Shown piece after piece: positions 1-8,813 of a stretch of 64,000 bases of DNA. Both the position numbers and the translations under genes were made by a program. Where the stretch lies: contig JAQBZO010000002.1 of the NCBI GenBank assembly GCA_027622195.1, positions 101,649-165,648 on the forward strand. Direction: 5' to 3'. The notes under the pieces are model-generated. The model was not told where the DNA came from, did not search any database, and worked only from the letters and a program-made list of their open reading frames with translations. Origin of the DNA: Planctomycetota bacterium (GTDB lineage: Bacteria; Planctomycetota; Phycisphaerae; Phycisphaerales; SM1A02). Every line of letters begins with the position of its first letter. Position 1 is the stretch's first letter.

Positions 1-363
1 TTTCGGTCGTGGCTCTATGCCATTGCCCGATTTGTGTGCAGTGAATCCAGACGAGGCGCGGGACGGCGCACACGCCACGAGAAACATGCCATGAGCCACA
101 CCGCACTTCGCCTCACCACATCCGAATCGCCCGAATCAACGGTCGCGAGCCGTGAGTCGCAGGACATGATCGGCGCTGCACTCGACCTCTTGCCAGATGA
201 TCAGCGGCTCGCCATTCATTTGTATTACCTCGAATCAGATCCAGTCACCGCGGCGCGATTGTCCCTCGGACTCTCGCGCAGTGGCTTCTACAAGATGGTC
301 AATCGCGCGCGAGCGACTCTCGCCGCGTCACTTCAATCGACGAATGAGGAGATTCAGTCATGA
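1..363 (+). CDS. ECF-type sigma-70 factor, 3' part (truncated by window edge)
   Basis: The frame is open from the first base, so the gene starts upstream; an internal ATG at 90 is unlikely to be the true start. The first residues (FRSWLYAIARF) look like the end of sigma region 2, which contacts the -10 element. After a basic linker, residues about 55-110 form a region-4-like helix-turn-helix (LLPDDQRLAIHLYYLES, then a helix ending GFYKMVNRARATL), as in short ECF factors that recognise the -35 box. The stop overlaps the next start by 4 bases (ATGA), so the two are probably translationally coupled. ECF genes are often followed by the membrane protein that controls them, and this context suggests the VIT/VWA protein has such a link. 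The class is fairly sure; the regulon is unknown. Confidence 0.8.
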   Translation, partial: FRSWLYAIARFVCSESRRGAGRRTRHEKHAMSHTALRLTTSESPESTVASRESQDMIGAALDLLPDDQRLAIHLYYLESDPVTAARLSLGLSRSGFYKMVNRARATLAASLQSTNEEIQS

Positions 364-3300
364 ACCACACCGCGCACCACAACGACGACTTCGACGGCTC
401 AGACCACCAACCACCTCATGACGCACTCGATGCGAAGTTGCGAGCATGGCACGAGACCAACCGCGCCGATGCGACTTCGAGTCGCACTCGGATTCTGACC
501 GCATCGCGCAAGGCAAGAACCAACATTCGATCCTGGGTCTCGGTGGCAGCGCTCATCACGATGGCTGTGTTGATCGGCGTGTTCACCTCACCCACCGGAG
601 ATCGCAGCGCATTCGCCCAAGGGGGAATCGTGATGGTTCCAGAGGGAGGACGCCTCGACGCGTTTGACGGGAATGGCGAGCTCATCGGACCATGTCCACT
701 CAGCCACACCGATGTGGTCGCTGATGTGAGCGGACCATTTTCGCGTGTCACCGTCGTGCAGACTTACACGAATCCCTATCCCAACAAAATTGAAGCGGTC
801 TACACATTTCCGTTGAGCCATCGTGGCGCGGTGGACCGCATGACGATGAGAATCAAGAGCGCCGACGGGGAGCGAGTCGTTCTCGGAGCGGTGAAAGAGC
901 GGGGACAAGCTCGGCAGATGTACGAAAGCGCGCGTGACTCTGGATATGTCGCGAGCTTGCTCGAGCAAGAGCGTCCGAACATTTTCACGCAGAGCGTCGC
1001 CAACATTGAGGTGGGAGCGACCGTGATGATCGAGATCTCGTATGTTGAGACACTTCAATCGAAGGATGGCATGTATTCATTCGATTTCCCAACGGTGGTG
1101 GGGCCGCGTTACATCCCAGGTGTGCCAACAGGCGCACAGATGGAACCTGGTCCGATGGGCACTCATACAAGGTGTGGCACCGTGCTTTTGGCTCCTGCGA
1201 GCGTTGAAATGGAAATCAGTGAAGGATCGATCACTGCTGCTGAACTCTTGAAACAACTCGAGACGGCGGTCGCAACCACTGCTCCGAGCGACGAGTCGAT
1301 CGAATCCATCGAAGAGCAAGATGATGGTGGCCAACAGTTCACGGTGACCTACGCCAACCAATCGCAAGAAACAGGCATCATCATTCCATCGAAGGGTTGT
1401 GGTCAGATCGGATCTCGATGGTTCAAACTGCCGAAGGCGGGCGCCGCTTTTTCGTCTGGGACAGATCAAGTGCCCGATGCCAACCGCATTACGCCGATGC
1501 CTGTGCCTCCGACGACTCGCGCGGGGCACGACATTTCGATTCGCGTCAATGTCGATACGGGTGGTCCAGCGATTACAGGAATCTCGAGCTCGTTGCACCA
1601 GGTGGTCGAGGATCTCAACACTTCTCCTGGCGTGTTGACGAAGCGAAGTGTTTCTCTCGTTGGCGGAAGCACCATTCCCAATAGAGACTTCGTGCTCACC
1701 TGGCGCGTGGCAGATGACACCATCGTTGAAGGATTCTTCTCCAACGCCAACCCCATCGCATCCCCAACGAGTCAAGGAGACTCCGCGTCGCGGTCGAACA
1801 CCGACGGATACTTCACCCTGGTGTTGTCACCTCCAGGACGCATCGAGTCCGCTCAAGTGCGCGCACGCGAATTGGTGTTTGTCCTTGATACATCCGGAAG
1901 CATGAGTGGATTTCCGATGGAGAAGAGCAAAGAGTTGATGACCAAAGCACTCGCGGCGATGCGACCACAAGACACATTCAACATCATCACCTTCGCAGGA
2001 TCAACGCGAATCCTCTGGCCAACATGCAAGACAGGATCGCTGCAGAATGTTGAAGAAGCGATGCGATTCGTGTCAACGGTTGAGGGGCGCGGCGGGACAG
2101 AGATGATGACGGCGATCAACACTGCACTCGTCCAAACGGCAGGAGGTGGTTACTTGAGTCCAACGCAACTCGCCGACCTTCCCGCGGATGGTCGATCGGT
2201 CGCGGTGGCCACTCCATTCGAATCGTTTGGACAAGATGGAAGTGGTGCGATGTTTCTTACAGTGCGTGATGGACTACGGATTCCAATCGTCACCGGGACA
2301 TCAATGCCAACGGTGCTCAATCCTGTCGGCGTTGTATTGCATCTCGATGGAACATGGAGCACCGTGTCTGGGCAGCGTGTGTTCCAAGTCTCGAAGGCTG
2401 CATTTGCAAACGACGCAGCGACACCACTGCGCGTTGTAGTCTTCTTGACCGACGCGTATGTCGGCAACGACCAAGCCATCGTGCAATCCATTCGCGAGAA
2501 CGCGAAGTCCACGCGCGTCTTTAGTCTTGGTATCGGCAATAGCGTCAACCGCTGGTTGATCGACGCGATGGCACAGGCAGGTCGAGGCGCGAGCGAAGTG
2601 GTGCTCCTGACTGACAACGCCGACGAAGCAGTGAGCCGATTGGTCAGGCGAATCCAGACTCCGGTACTCACCAACATCACCGTTGAGTACGAAGGAATTG
2701 CAGTCTCGGAAGTCGCACCGGCCGGGAACGAGATTCCTGACCTCTTTGATGCATCTCCACTCGTTCTCTCGGGTCGATTCAATCAAAGCGCGATCGGAGC
2801 AATTGTGGTGCGCGGGCAAACACCCGCTGGACCGTGGGAGCGTCGCATCAATGTGACTCTTCCTGCGCACGAGGCGCGCAATGACTTCTGCAAGTCAATC
2901 TGGGCGCGCGCACGCGTCGATCAACTGGTCGCGCCGTATCTCGCAGAAGTAGAGCGACAATCAACACCTGCCGAGGTGTGGAAGCAGATCGTCTCGATTG
3001 GAGAGAAGTATTCGATCATGACTCCGTTCACCAGTTTCATTGCGATCGAGAGCGCCCGCGTCACCGTGGGAGGTAAGGCCATGCTCGTCGCTGTGCCGAT
3101 CGAACTTCCACAGGGAACTCGATGGGAAGGATTCTTTGGATCCACTCGCGACAGAGGTGAATTCGACGAGAGTGCTCAACTAGTCGCGCCTACGTCACCA
3201 CCCATGACGGCTGCGCCGATGGTGAAGGGTGGTTTCTCCGTACTCCACTCCAAACACAAGATGCGCGGTGCGCAAGGGATGGAACCATCGAATGGTCGCG

Positions 3301-4055
3301 CGATGCCGAGACGCAGCGGCTTCGGTGGCACTGGAGGTGGCGGTTCGTCGGGAGGTGGGTCGGGTGGTGGGGTAATAGGGGAATTGCGGGACCCGTCCCG
3401 AACTCGATTCGCGGACGCTCTTGAGCAATCCGACAAGGAAGGTGATCTTCCGACTCTTCCGAAGCCGATCCACAAGATTTACGACGTGCGAGACCTCGTC
3501 CACACGACCACTTCCACCTCAGAAGAGTCTGAAAAGGAATCAGTCGAGCTCACGAAGTCACTTGAAGATTCTGTTGAGCCGACGATTTGGTCGGATCGAG
3601 GTGGAACAAGCGCAACATTACAGATGAAGCGTGGGCTCGTGCAAGTCCTTGCCGAAGCAACGGTGCACGATGAGATTGCTGCTTTCTTCGCGGCGAAGAG
3701 GACGGCGAATCGTTCGGAGGCAGAGGTGCTCTCTTCTGAATCACTCGACCAACTCTGGACTCGACTGGATGAAGGACTCTTGTTCCTCGCACTCTATGGC
3801 GATCGTCCCGATCCAATCACCTGGACGGAATCAGATGGCGAGTTGTCCATCGCGATTCGTGCACAGGTGGTGGATGCACCGCTGCGCGCGCGACTCAAGG
3901 CAGCAGGAATGACCATTGATGCTGAGTCGATCGCATCTCGAACTCTTGTCGGACATGCTCGTGCGAAGGATCTCACGCACATCGCGTTGACTGATGGAGT
4001 CGAGCGCGTGCAACCCATGCAAGCGTCACCCGATGTGATTGCGTCGAGAAACTGA
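360..4055 (+). CDS. Membrane-anchored VIT/VWA domain protein
   Basis: 1231 residues. A short charged N-terminus (about 1-55) precedes one membrane segment (about 57-78), so most of the protein should lie outside the cytoplasm. A VIT domain (about 95-230, including VVQTYTNPYPNKIEAVYTFP) is followed by a von Willebrand A domain starting near 500 with the metal-site motif DTSGS near 509. The VWA fold appears interrupted by roughly 90 residues after its third element, resuming at VVVFLTDAY. A glycine-rich stretch near 985-1005 separates a C-terminal tail. VIT plus VWA is a known pairing, often in adhesion or protein-binding roles. The ATGA overlap with the sigma gene suggests signal transduction, but no zinc-finger anti-sigma domain is visible in the N-terminus. 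Confidence 0.85.
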   Translation: MNHTAHHNDDFDGSDHQPPHDALDAKLRAWHETNRADATSSRTRILTASRKARTNIRSWVSVAALITMAVLIGVFTSPTGDRSAFAQGGIVMVPEGGRLDAFDGNGELIGPCPLSHTDVVADVSGPFSRVTVVQTYTNPYPNKIEAVYTFPLSHRGAVDRMTMRIKSADGERVVLGAVKERGQARQMYESARDSGYVASLLEQERPNIFTQSVANIEVGATVMIEISYVETLQSKDGMYSFDFPTVVGPRYIPGVPTGAQMEPGPMGTHTRCGTVLLAPASVEMEISEGSITAAELLKQLETAVATTAPSDESIESIEEQDDGGQQFTVTYANQSQETGIIIPSKGCGQIGSRWFKLPKAGAAFSSGTDQVPDANRITPMPVPPTTRAGHDISIRVNVDTGGPAITGISSSLHQVVEDLNTSPGVLTKRSVSLVGGSTIPNRDFVLTWRVADDTIVEGFFSNANPIASPTSQGDSASRSNTDGYFTLVLSPPGRIESAQVRARELVFVLDTSGSMSGFPMEKSKELMTKALAAMRPQDTFNIITFAGSTRILWPTCKTGSLQNVEEAMRFVSTVEGRGGTEMMTAINTALVQTAGGGYLSPTQLADLPADGRSVAVATPFESFGQDGSGAMFLTVRDGLRIPIVTGTSMPTVLNPVGVVLHLDGTWSTVSGQRVFQVSKAAFANDAATPLRVVVFLTDAYVGNDQAIVQSIRENAKSTRVFSLGIGNSVNRWLIDAMAQAGRGASEVVLLTDNADEAVSRLVRRIQTPVLTNITVEYEGIAVSEVAPAGNEIPDLFDASPLVLSGRFNQSAIGAIVVRGQTPAGPWERRINVTLPAHEARNDFCKSIWARARVDQLVAPYLAEVERQSTPAEVWKQIVSIGEKYSIMTPFTSFIAIESARVTVGGKAMLVAVPIELPQGTRWEGFFGSTRDRGEFDESAQLVAPTSPPMTAAPMVKGGFSVLHSKHKMRGAQGMEPSNGRAMPRRSGFGGTGGGGSSGGGSGGGVIGELRDPSRTRFADALEQSDKEGDLPTLPKPIHKIYDVRDLVHTTTSTSEESEKESVELTKSLEDSVEPTIWSDRGGTSATLQMKRGLVQVLAEATVHDEIAAFFAAKRTANRSEAEVLSSESLDQLWTRLDEGLLFLALYGDRPDPITWTESDGELSIAIRAQVVDAPLRARLKAAGMTIDAESIASRTLVGHARAKDLTHIALTDGVERVQPMQASPDVIASRN

Positions 4056-4060
4056 ACTGG

Positions 4061-4990
4061 TTACGGATCTGGCGAATCGCCATCGCCCGTATAGACACCG
4101 CGTTCCATCCACAGCGCTTGCCTGACGAGATCGCTCAAGAGTGCACTCGCCCCGAATCGAAAGAGATGCGGCGAGAGCCATGCAGGACCAAGCGTTTCGC
4201 GCACCATCACCAGATAGTGAATGGCTTGCTTGCTCTTGCGAATCCCACCCGCAGGTTTCATACCGATTCGAAGTCCAGTCGCTCGGAAGTGATCTCGAAT
4301 CGCTTCGAGCATCACGAGTGTGACCGGCATCGTGGCGGCGGGTTGGATCTTGCCGGTGGAAGTCTTGATGAAGACATCTCCGTCCTGGAGTTCACCCATT
4401 CCAGACACACTCGTGGCCGCATCGATGGCGAGGTCGCTCGCGCGGCGAACCGCGTCGAGTGATCCGAGTTCTCCAGTTTCAAGAATGATCTTGAGGTGCG
4501 CTGATCCACACGCCTTTCGGATCTCGCGAATCTCGTGCGCGACGAGCGCGTAGTCGCCGCTCAGGAATGCTCCACGAGAAATGACCATGTCAATTTCGTC
4601 GGCACCCGCGTCGACTGCGTCGGCGGTATCTCGCAGTCGTATCTCAAGGGGGAACTGTCCACTCGGGAATGCTGTCGCCACACTTGCTACCTTGACTGTG
4701 GATCCAGCGAGCGCGTCCTTGGCGACCGCAACAAGTCTTGGGTAGACGCACACGGCGGCGCACGAAGGAAGCGGCACCGCGAATGCGTCAGTACAAGGAA
4801 CTTTCGCCTTCTCACACAGCGACCGCACTTTGTCGGCGGTGTCGGATCCCTCAAGGGTGGTCAGGTCGACCATGCCAATCGCCATGCGAATGGCCCGCGC
4901 TTTTGAGGCGTTCTTGATACTGCGCGTTGTGAACGACGCGGCGCGTCGGATCACCGAGACTTCATCGACCGTGGTGGTCGGTGTGGTCAC
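4061..4990 (-). CDS. deoC: Deoxyribose-phosphate aldolase
   Basis: Cytoplasmic enzyme cleaving 2-deoxyribose-5-phosphate to glyceraldehyde-3-phosphate and acetaldehyde in deoxynucleoside catabolism. 309 residues, slightly longer than the usual 220-260 because of a 40-residue N-terminal extension. The Schiff-base lysine lies in FIKTSTGK (Lys209), the partner lysine in GMKPAGGIR, and the catalytic aspartate in DEIDMVI (about Asp134), so the active site looks intact. It is the last gene of a six-gene minus-strand run and overlaps the preceding small-protein gene by 4 bases. The link between this catabolic enzyme and the exported proteins upstream is not obvious from sequence. Confidence 0.93.
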   Translation of the reverse strand: MTTPTTTVDEVSVIRRAASFTTRSIKNASKARAIRMAIGMVDLTTLEGSDTADKVRSLCEKAKVPCTDAFAVPLPSCAAVCVYPRLVAVAKDALAGSTVKVASVATAFPSGQFPLEIRLRDTADAVDAGADEIDMVISRGAFLSGDYALVAHEIREIRKACGSAHLKIILETGELGSLDAVRRASDLAIDAATSVSGMGELQDGDVFIKTSTGKIQPAATMPVTLVMLEAIRDHFRATGLRIGMKPAGGIRKSKQAIHYLVMVRETLGPAWLSPHLFRFGASALLSDLVRQALWMERGVYTGDGDSPDP

Positions 4991-5316
4991 GATCCACGAG
5001 CTTGGCGGAAAAGTTGCTGAAGCGAAACCGCCTGGCGGAAGTCGAGACGCTTGTATGAAATGTTCTCCACGTAGTAAATGAAGAGCATCTCCGATCGAGA
5101 GTCAATGATGTACAAGGTTTCGTAGGGATTCTCAATACCCCCCTGCCCGTTCGTCAGTGTCACCATCGACATCTCTGTTGCGCCGATGATCGCATCAGCA
5201 GAGGCGCTGTTGATCGTGGGCTGCGCCAAGAGTGAACCGAGCGCTGCAGCGAGGCCACATGCGGAAAGGGTCAACACCAAATTGGCGCGTTGGCTGCGAG
5301 TTTCAGAGGATGGCAT
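4987..5316 (-). CDS. Small exported protein of unknown function, paralogue of upstream gene
   Basis: 109 residues with a hydrophobic N-terminal segment (about 12-31) that reads as a signal sequence or anchor. The mature part contains ETLYIIDSRSEMLFIYYVE, which matches in spacing the KGILYITDEMNLEVIAVQW of the neighbouring 97-residue protein, so the two are probably paralogues with a short beta-hairpin-like repeat. The start overlaps the upstream stop by one base (TAATG) and the end overlaps deoC by 4, so it sits inside one transcript. I do not recognise a named family. Function unknown. Confidence 0.7.
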   Translation of the reverse strand: MPSSETRSQRANLVLTLSACGLAAALGSLLAQPTINSASADAIIGATEMSMVTLTNGQGGIENPYETLYIIDSRSEMLFIYYVENISYKRLDFRQAVSLQQLFRQARGS

Positions 5317-5609
5317 TAGCGACCTCCCGTTCGATTTGATGCAGCAGCATCGGCGGCGATGTTGCGATATCCAAGACCGTTGAGCGCGCGTTGATTGTCA
5401 TCCCATTGCACGGCAATGACTTCAAGGTTCATCTCGTCGGTGATATAGAGAATTCCCTTGCTGTTGCCTTGGGCCGTGCCACCGAGCATGATGTACTGTC
5501 CTCGGTTGCGTTGTTGGGCGACCGCATTGGGGGTGAATGCTGCGAAGGCGATCGCCGCGAGCAACACCGTGTTGAGAATGATGAGCAGTCTGGTAGTTCG
5601 AGAGTTCAT
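5316..5609 (-). CDS. Small exported protein of unknown function
   Basis: 97 residues. A clear signal peptide (about 1-31, LLIILNTVLLAAIAFAAF then AVAQ) is followed by a compact domain starting GQYIMLGGTAQG and ILYITDEMNLEVIAVQWDD. It resembles the product of the next gene, suggesting tandem duplication. It lies in the minus-strand run ending with deoC, four bases after the upstream small gene. No catalytic motif is visible. Probably periplasmic or envelope-associated; function unknown. Confidence 0.72.
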   Translation of the reverse strand: MNSRTTRLLIILNTVLLAAIAFAAFTPNAVAQQRNRGQYIMLGGTAQGNSKGILYITDEMNLEVIAVQWDDNQRALNGLGYRNIAADAAASNRTGGR

Positions 5610-5613
5610 GACA

Positions 5614-5817
5614 TTATTCCTGATGGCCGCGCTTGCTTGGCATGAGACTCACGCCAATCACAATGACTGCAAGAACGGCGATGATGGCGAATCCTGGAAT
5701 CGGATTCGTACCTTCTGAGACAGGTGGTTCTGGGACAGGCCCGTCCGCGTTCGCTGACGAAGCGAGAGCGAGTGCGAGCAAGAAAACCGTTCTGCAACAA
5801 CAACTGAAAGAGCGCAT
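5614..5817 (-). CDS. 67-residue exported protein with C-terminal membrane segment
   Basis: Start chosen at the ATG complementary to 5815-5817. It gives a signal peptide (RTVFLLALALASSANA), a short proline-rich linker (GPVPEPPVSEG), then one membrane helix (FAIIAVLAVIVIGVSLM) and a basic end (PSKRGHQE). The longer frame reaching 6186 runs antisense through the hydrolase gene and is not credible. The pattern is signal peptide, short extracytoplasmic linker, anchor, positive tail, as in PEP-CTERM-like or small anchored proteins, though no sorting motif is clear. It lies 4 bases from each neighbour, within the same transcript. Function unknown. Confidence 0.65.
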   Translation of the reverse strand: MRSFSCCCRTVFLLALALASSANADGPVPEPPVSEGTNPIPGFAIIAVLAVIVIGVSLMPSKRGHQE

Positions 5818-5821
5818 GGTG

Positions 5822-6673
5822 TCAGGATAGCGCAGCCGATGGTGAAAGTTGGAACCATCCCCGTTCATCGTGCTGGACTTCATACACAGCCCCCGATGGA
5901 TCATGCGAGAGGACGATCCTCCACTTCTCTTCGGCAGCGCGGTTGAGAAACCGCTCCTTTTGAAGCATGTTTTCGTGTGGAAGCATGTCGTATCCCAGGC
6001 TGGCCGAGCGATGGATGTGCGGTGGGGTTGGAATGATGTCTCCACCGAAAACAACCATCCCGCGCTCGTCCGAAAACCGAATGGACTGCATCCCCCAAGT
6101 GTGTCCGGGAAGCGGCTCGACCACCACGCCGTCGAGCACCTCTCGAGTGCCCGCGACGAGATCCATCTGTCGAGCGATCGGATCAAGGTGGCTCTTGAAA
6201 TAGGTGCGCGTCATCGTGCTTCGTCCCGCGATCGCATCATCCCATTCGCGGCGCTGCACGACGATTCGCGCGCGCGGGAAAGTGCTGCTGATGGTGGTCG
6301 GATCATTCATGTCGCGCTGGATCGTGAGCCCCGCTGCATGATCGAAATGCAAGTGCGAGAGAATGATGGTTGAGACAGATTCTGGTTCGACACCCTGTTC
6401 GCGAAGCGCGTCGATCACGGTGCGATGTTCGAGTTCGTAGATCGATCGTTCCTTCGCGGTCCACTTGGCGCCATATCCAGCTTCGATAAGCGCCACCTCC
6501 TCCCCCCTTCTTAAGAGGATGCAGTTGGTTTGGAGTTCAATGCGATTGAGTGCGTCTGCTTCCACCCACTTCGACCAGATCGTCCGCGGGATGAGTCCAA
6601 ACATGCTTCCACCATCGAGGCGAAAGGCGCCAGCGCGGAGAAGTGTCCACTTCCATGGAATCGCACTACTCAT
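5822..6673 (-). CDS. Metallo-beta-lactamase fold hydrolase
   Basis: 283 residues from the ATG at 6673, which overlaps the upstream stop by 8 bases; the open frame continues to 6871 but that part lies inside the DUF1080 gene. The metal-binding motif HLHFDHAAG (HxHxDH) is followed by a later histidine in LPGHTWGM and an aspartate in VVFGGDI, with a last histidine in VLSHDPSG. This is the full zinc-ligand set of the lactonase/glyoxalase-like branch. There is no signal peptide, so it is probably cytoplasmic. The substrate is not predictable; N-acyl homoserine lactonase-like and other hydrolases share this layout. Confidence 0.85.
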   Translation of the reverse strand: MSSAIPWKWTLLRAGAFRLDGGSMFGLIPRTIWSKWVEADALNRIELQTNCILLRRGEEVALIEAGYGAKWTAKERSIYELEHRTVIDALREQGVEPESVSTIILSHLHFDHAAGLTIQRDMNDPTTISSTFPRARIVVQRREWDDAIAGRSTMTRTYFKSHLDPIARQMDLVAGTREVLDGVVVEPLPGHTWGMQSIRFSDERGMVVFGGDIIPTPPHIHRSASLGYDMLPHENMLQKERFLNRAAEEKWRIVLSHDPSGAVYEVQHDERGWFQLSPSAALS

Positions 6674-7280
6674 GTGTGGATCGAATGGTGACGCCGCGCC
6701 ACTCAATGAAGGAGTCGCCCGCATGCGTTTGCAGCGCGACGATTCCGCGAAGAGCGGTGCCGTCATGCATGTCTGTGACCTTGTCGCCGTTGATCCAAGT
6801 CTGAATATGGTCTCCACGACAGAGGATCCGATACGTGTTCCACTCCCCCACTTTGAAGGTGAGTTTGGCAACTTGTTCGCTGGTCAGTGGAGCAATCCAG
6901 CCGCGAAGGCCCTCCTCGTAGATCCCACCTGACCAACCACGCTCAGTGGGGTCGACCTCCATCTGATAGCCGACGACCCGATTTGCCTCTCGATCGACTC
7001 GGCTTCGAAACTGCACACCAGAGTTGCCGCGCGTGATCTTCACCTCAAGGTTGAGTTCGAAATCGGCGAATGGGAGAGGACTCACGAGGAAACCATTCCG
7101 CTGTGCAACACCTTGAGCGGTCAGTGTTTCACCATCCCACGAGTAGGTCGCCTCTCCGCCGACATGAGTCCACTGGTGGAATGAGTTGGATGAAAGAGTG
7201 ACGGACGAAGGAGAGGTGCAACCACTGAACACGATGGTCGCGATCATGATCCAAGTTGCGTGCATGCAGCGTCGAGTCAT
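6666..7280 (-). CDS. DUF1080-type (3-keto-disaccharide hydrolase-like) lipoprotein
   Basis: 204 residues. The N-terminus has a lipobox-like segment (IVFSGC, cysteine near 21), so it is probably a lipoprotein. The rest is a concanavalin-like beta sandwich of the DUF1080 type, abundant in planctomycetes: FELNLEVKITRGNSGVQFRS, GYQMEVD, GGIYEEG, and GEWNTYRILCRGDHIQTWING. Members act on or bind carbohydrates; some are described as 3-keto-glucoside hydrolases. It is the first gene of the minus-strand run and is divergent from the beta-CASP nuclease gene with only 38 bases between starts. Confidence 0.85.
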   Translation of the reverse strand: MTRRCMHATWIMIATIVFSGCTSPSSVTLSSNSFHQWTHVGGEATYSWDGETLTAQGVAQRNGFLVSPLPFADFELNLEVKITRGNSGVQFRSRVDREANRVVGYQMEVDPTERGWSGGIYEEGLRGWIAPLTSEQVAKLTFKVGEWNTYRILCRGDHIQTWINGDKVTDMHDGTALRGIVALQTHAGDSFIEWRGVTIRSTHE

Positions 7281-7318
7281 CTCTGAAGACTAGTGCATGG
7301 ACGAAGTACAATCGACGG

Positions 7319-8788
7319 ATGTTGCCATTGCGAATCACTCTTCATGGGGCCGCGGGCGAAGTGACCGGTTCACTCATTGAGGTCACCACCCCCACTGCGC
7401 GCGTTGTCATTGACTTTGGGCTCTTTCAAGGATCGTTCGAGCAAGAGGATCGCAACTGCGTTCTGCCAAGTGTCGACTTCGCGCGAGTCGATGCGGTCCT
7501 CGTCACCCATGCGCACATTGATCATTGTGGACGACTCGGACTCCTTCCCACACTTGGATTTCACGGTCCCATTTTTGCGAGCGAGCCCACCGCAGAATTA
7601 CTGCCCTTTGTGATGCGAGGGAGCGCATCGCTCCAGCAACTGCGCGTCGATGAATACCGAAAGGGATCAGCATCGCGCACGCGTGTCCTTGAACCCGCCG
7701 CCCTTCGGTGGGAGTCACCGAAGCGCACCTCTGAACCGAAAGTCCTCTTCCTTCACCGCGATGTCGAGTTGGTGCGCAAGGCACTGATCGCCATCGAATG
7801 GAATCGATGGCGAGAGATTGCTCCTGGCGTGAGTGCGCGATTCCATCATGCATCCCACATGCTCGGAGCAGCAAGTATTGAACTCGAGTGCACGATCGCA
7901 GGTCGAGCGAAGCAGCGCATTCTGTTCTCGGGAGATGTGGGAAGTGAAGGCAATCCTCTTCTTGCGCCGCATGGTGTTCCCGATGGACCCATTGATTTCG
8001 TAGTGATGGAAACCACCAATGGAGCGCGAGCGCACGAGTACACAGAAAAAAATGTGCATGGAGACGATGGCGTTGGGGCGCTTCGAGCCATTGTTGAAAA
8101 CGCTCGAAAACACGGTGAAAAACTCCTGTTTCCATCATTCGCCATTGGTCGAAGCCAATTGCTCGTTCGTTGCTTTGCGGAACTCCATCGAAGTGGAGAT
8201 CTCGGCAACATGCCGGTGTATGTTGATTCCGCGATGGCAGCGCGCGCGTGCGGTATGTCAGGACGCTGGCCAGAGTTGCTCGCCCCAGCGGCGCAGCGGA
8301 TGAGACTTCACGGAGACGATCCACTCGACTTTGATTCACTCCACTTGCTGATGTCGAGAGCAGACGGCGCATCGGCGGATGCCGCTCGTGGACCGTGTGC
8401 GATCATTGCAGGCAGTGGCTTCTGTGATGCTGGACCTATCATGCGTCATCTGCGCCGTGGACTTGGGCACAAGGACACGGTCATTGTCTTCGCTGGACAT
8501 GTGATGCACGATTCATTGGCGCACGCGTTGGTTCACGGAGCAACCCAAGTGGAAATCAACGAAGAGGTCATTGATGTGCAAGCGCGCATGAAAAGGATTC
8601 ACGGATTCTCAGGACACGCCTCCCCTGCCGAATTGATTCGTTGGTTGAAGCGTGTGCCAGGAACACCAAGAGGCGTTCTCCTCAATCACGGAAGTGTTGC
8701 GGCGCGCGCTGGCATGGCCGAGATGATTCGGACGCAGTGTGGATTGCAGTGCGTGTGCCCGGCGGTTGCCGAGCCTGTCGAAGTCTGA
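7319..8788 (+). CDS. Beta-CASP metallo-beta-lactamase RNase-like protein
   Basis: 489 residues from ATG 7319. Motif 2 of the metallo-beta-lactamase fold is THAHIDHCGRL (His64, His66, Asp68, His69), followed by HHASHMLGAASIE, the aspartate in ILFSGDVG, and a beta-CASP segment with FPSFAIGRSQ, AGSGFCDAGP and GFSGHAS. These match the CPSF/RNase J-like exonuclease branch that processes RNA in the cytoplasm. The upstream in-frame ATG (7256) would start inside the divergent gene and lacks family similarity. A TACAAT hexamer at 7307-7312, only 6 bases before the ATG, hints at leaderless or near-leaderless transcription, but a good -35 is lacking. Confidence 0.9.
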   Translation: MLPLRITLHGAAGEVTGSLIEVTTPTARVVIDFGLFQGSFEQEDRNCVLPSVDFARVDAVLVTHAHIDHCGRLGLLPTLGFHGPIFASEPTAELLPFVMRGSASLQQLRVDEYRKGSASRTRVLEPAALRWESPKRTSEPKVLFLHRDVELVRKALIAIEWNRWREIAPGVSARFHHASHMLGAASIELECTIAGRAKQRILFSGDVGSEGNPLLAPHGVPDGPIDFVVMETTNGARAHEYTEKNVHGDDGVGALRAIVENARKHGEKLLFPSFAIGRSQLLVRCFAELHRSGDLGNMPVYVDSAMAARACGMSGRWPELLAPAAQRMRLHGDDPLDFDSLHLLMSRADGASADAARGPCAIIAGSGFCDAGPIMRHLRRGLGHKDTVIVFAGHVMHDSLAHALVHGATQVEINEEVIDVQARMKRIHGFSGHASPAELIRWLKRVPGTPRGVLLNHGSVAARAGMAEMIRTQCGLQCVCPAVAEPVEV

Positions 8789-8813
8789 GTCCAGTTCACA
8801 TCGAATGAGTGGT

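Noticed and set aside
588..1775. Long minus-strand frames across the VIT/VWA gene
   Set aside because: They oppose a coherent 1231-residue domain protein.
5818..6186. Longer minus-strand frame extending the 67-residue protein to 190 residues
   Set aside because: This part runs antisense through the metallo-beta-lactamase gene with shadow-like composition; the ATG complementary to 5815-5817 yields a clean signal peptide.
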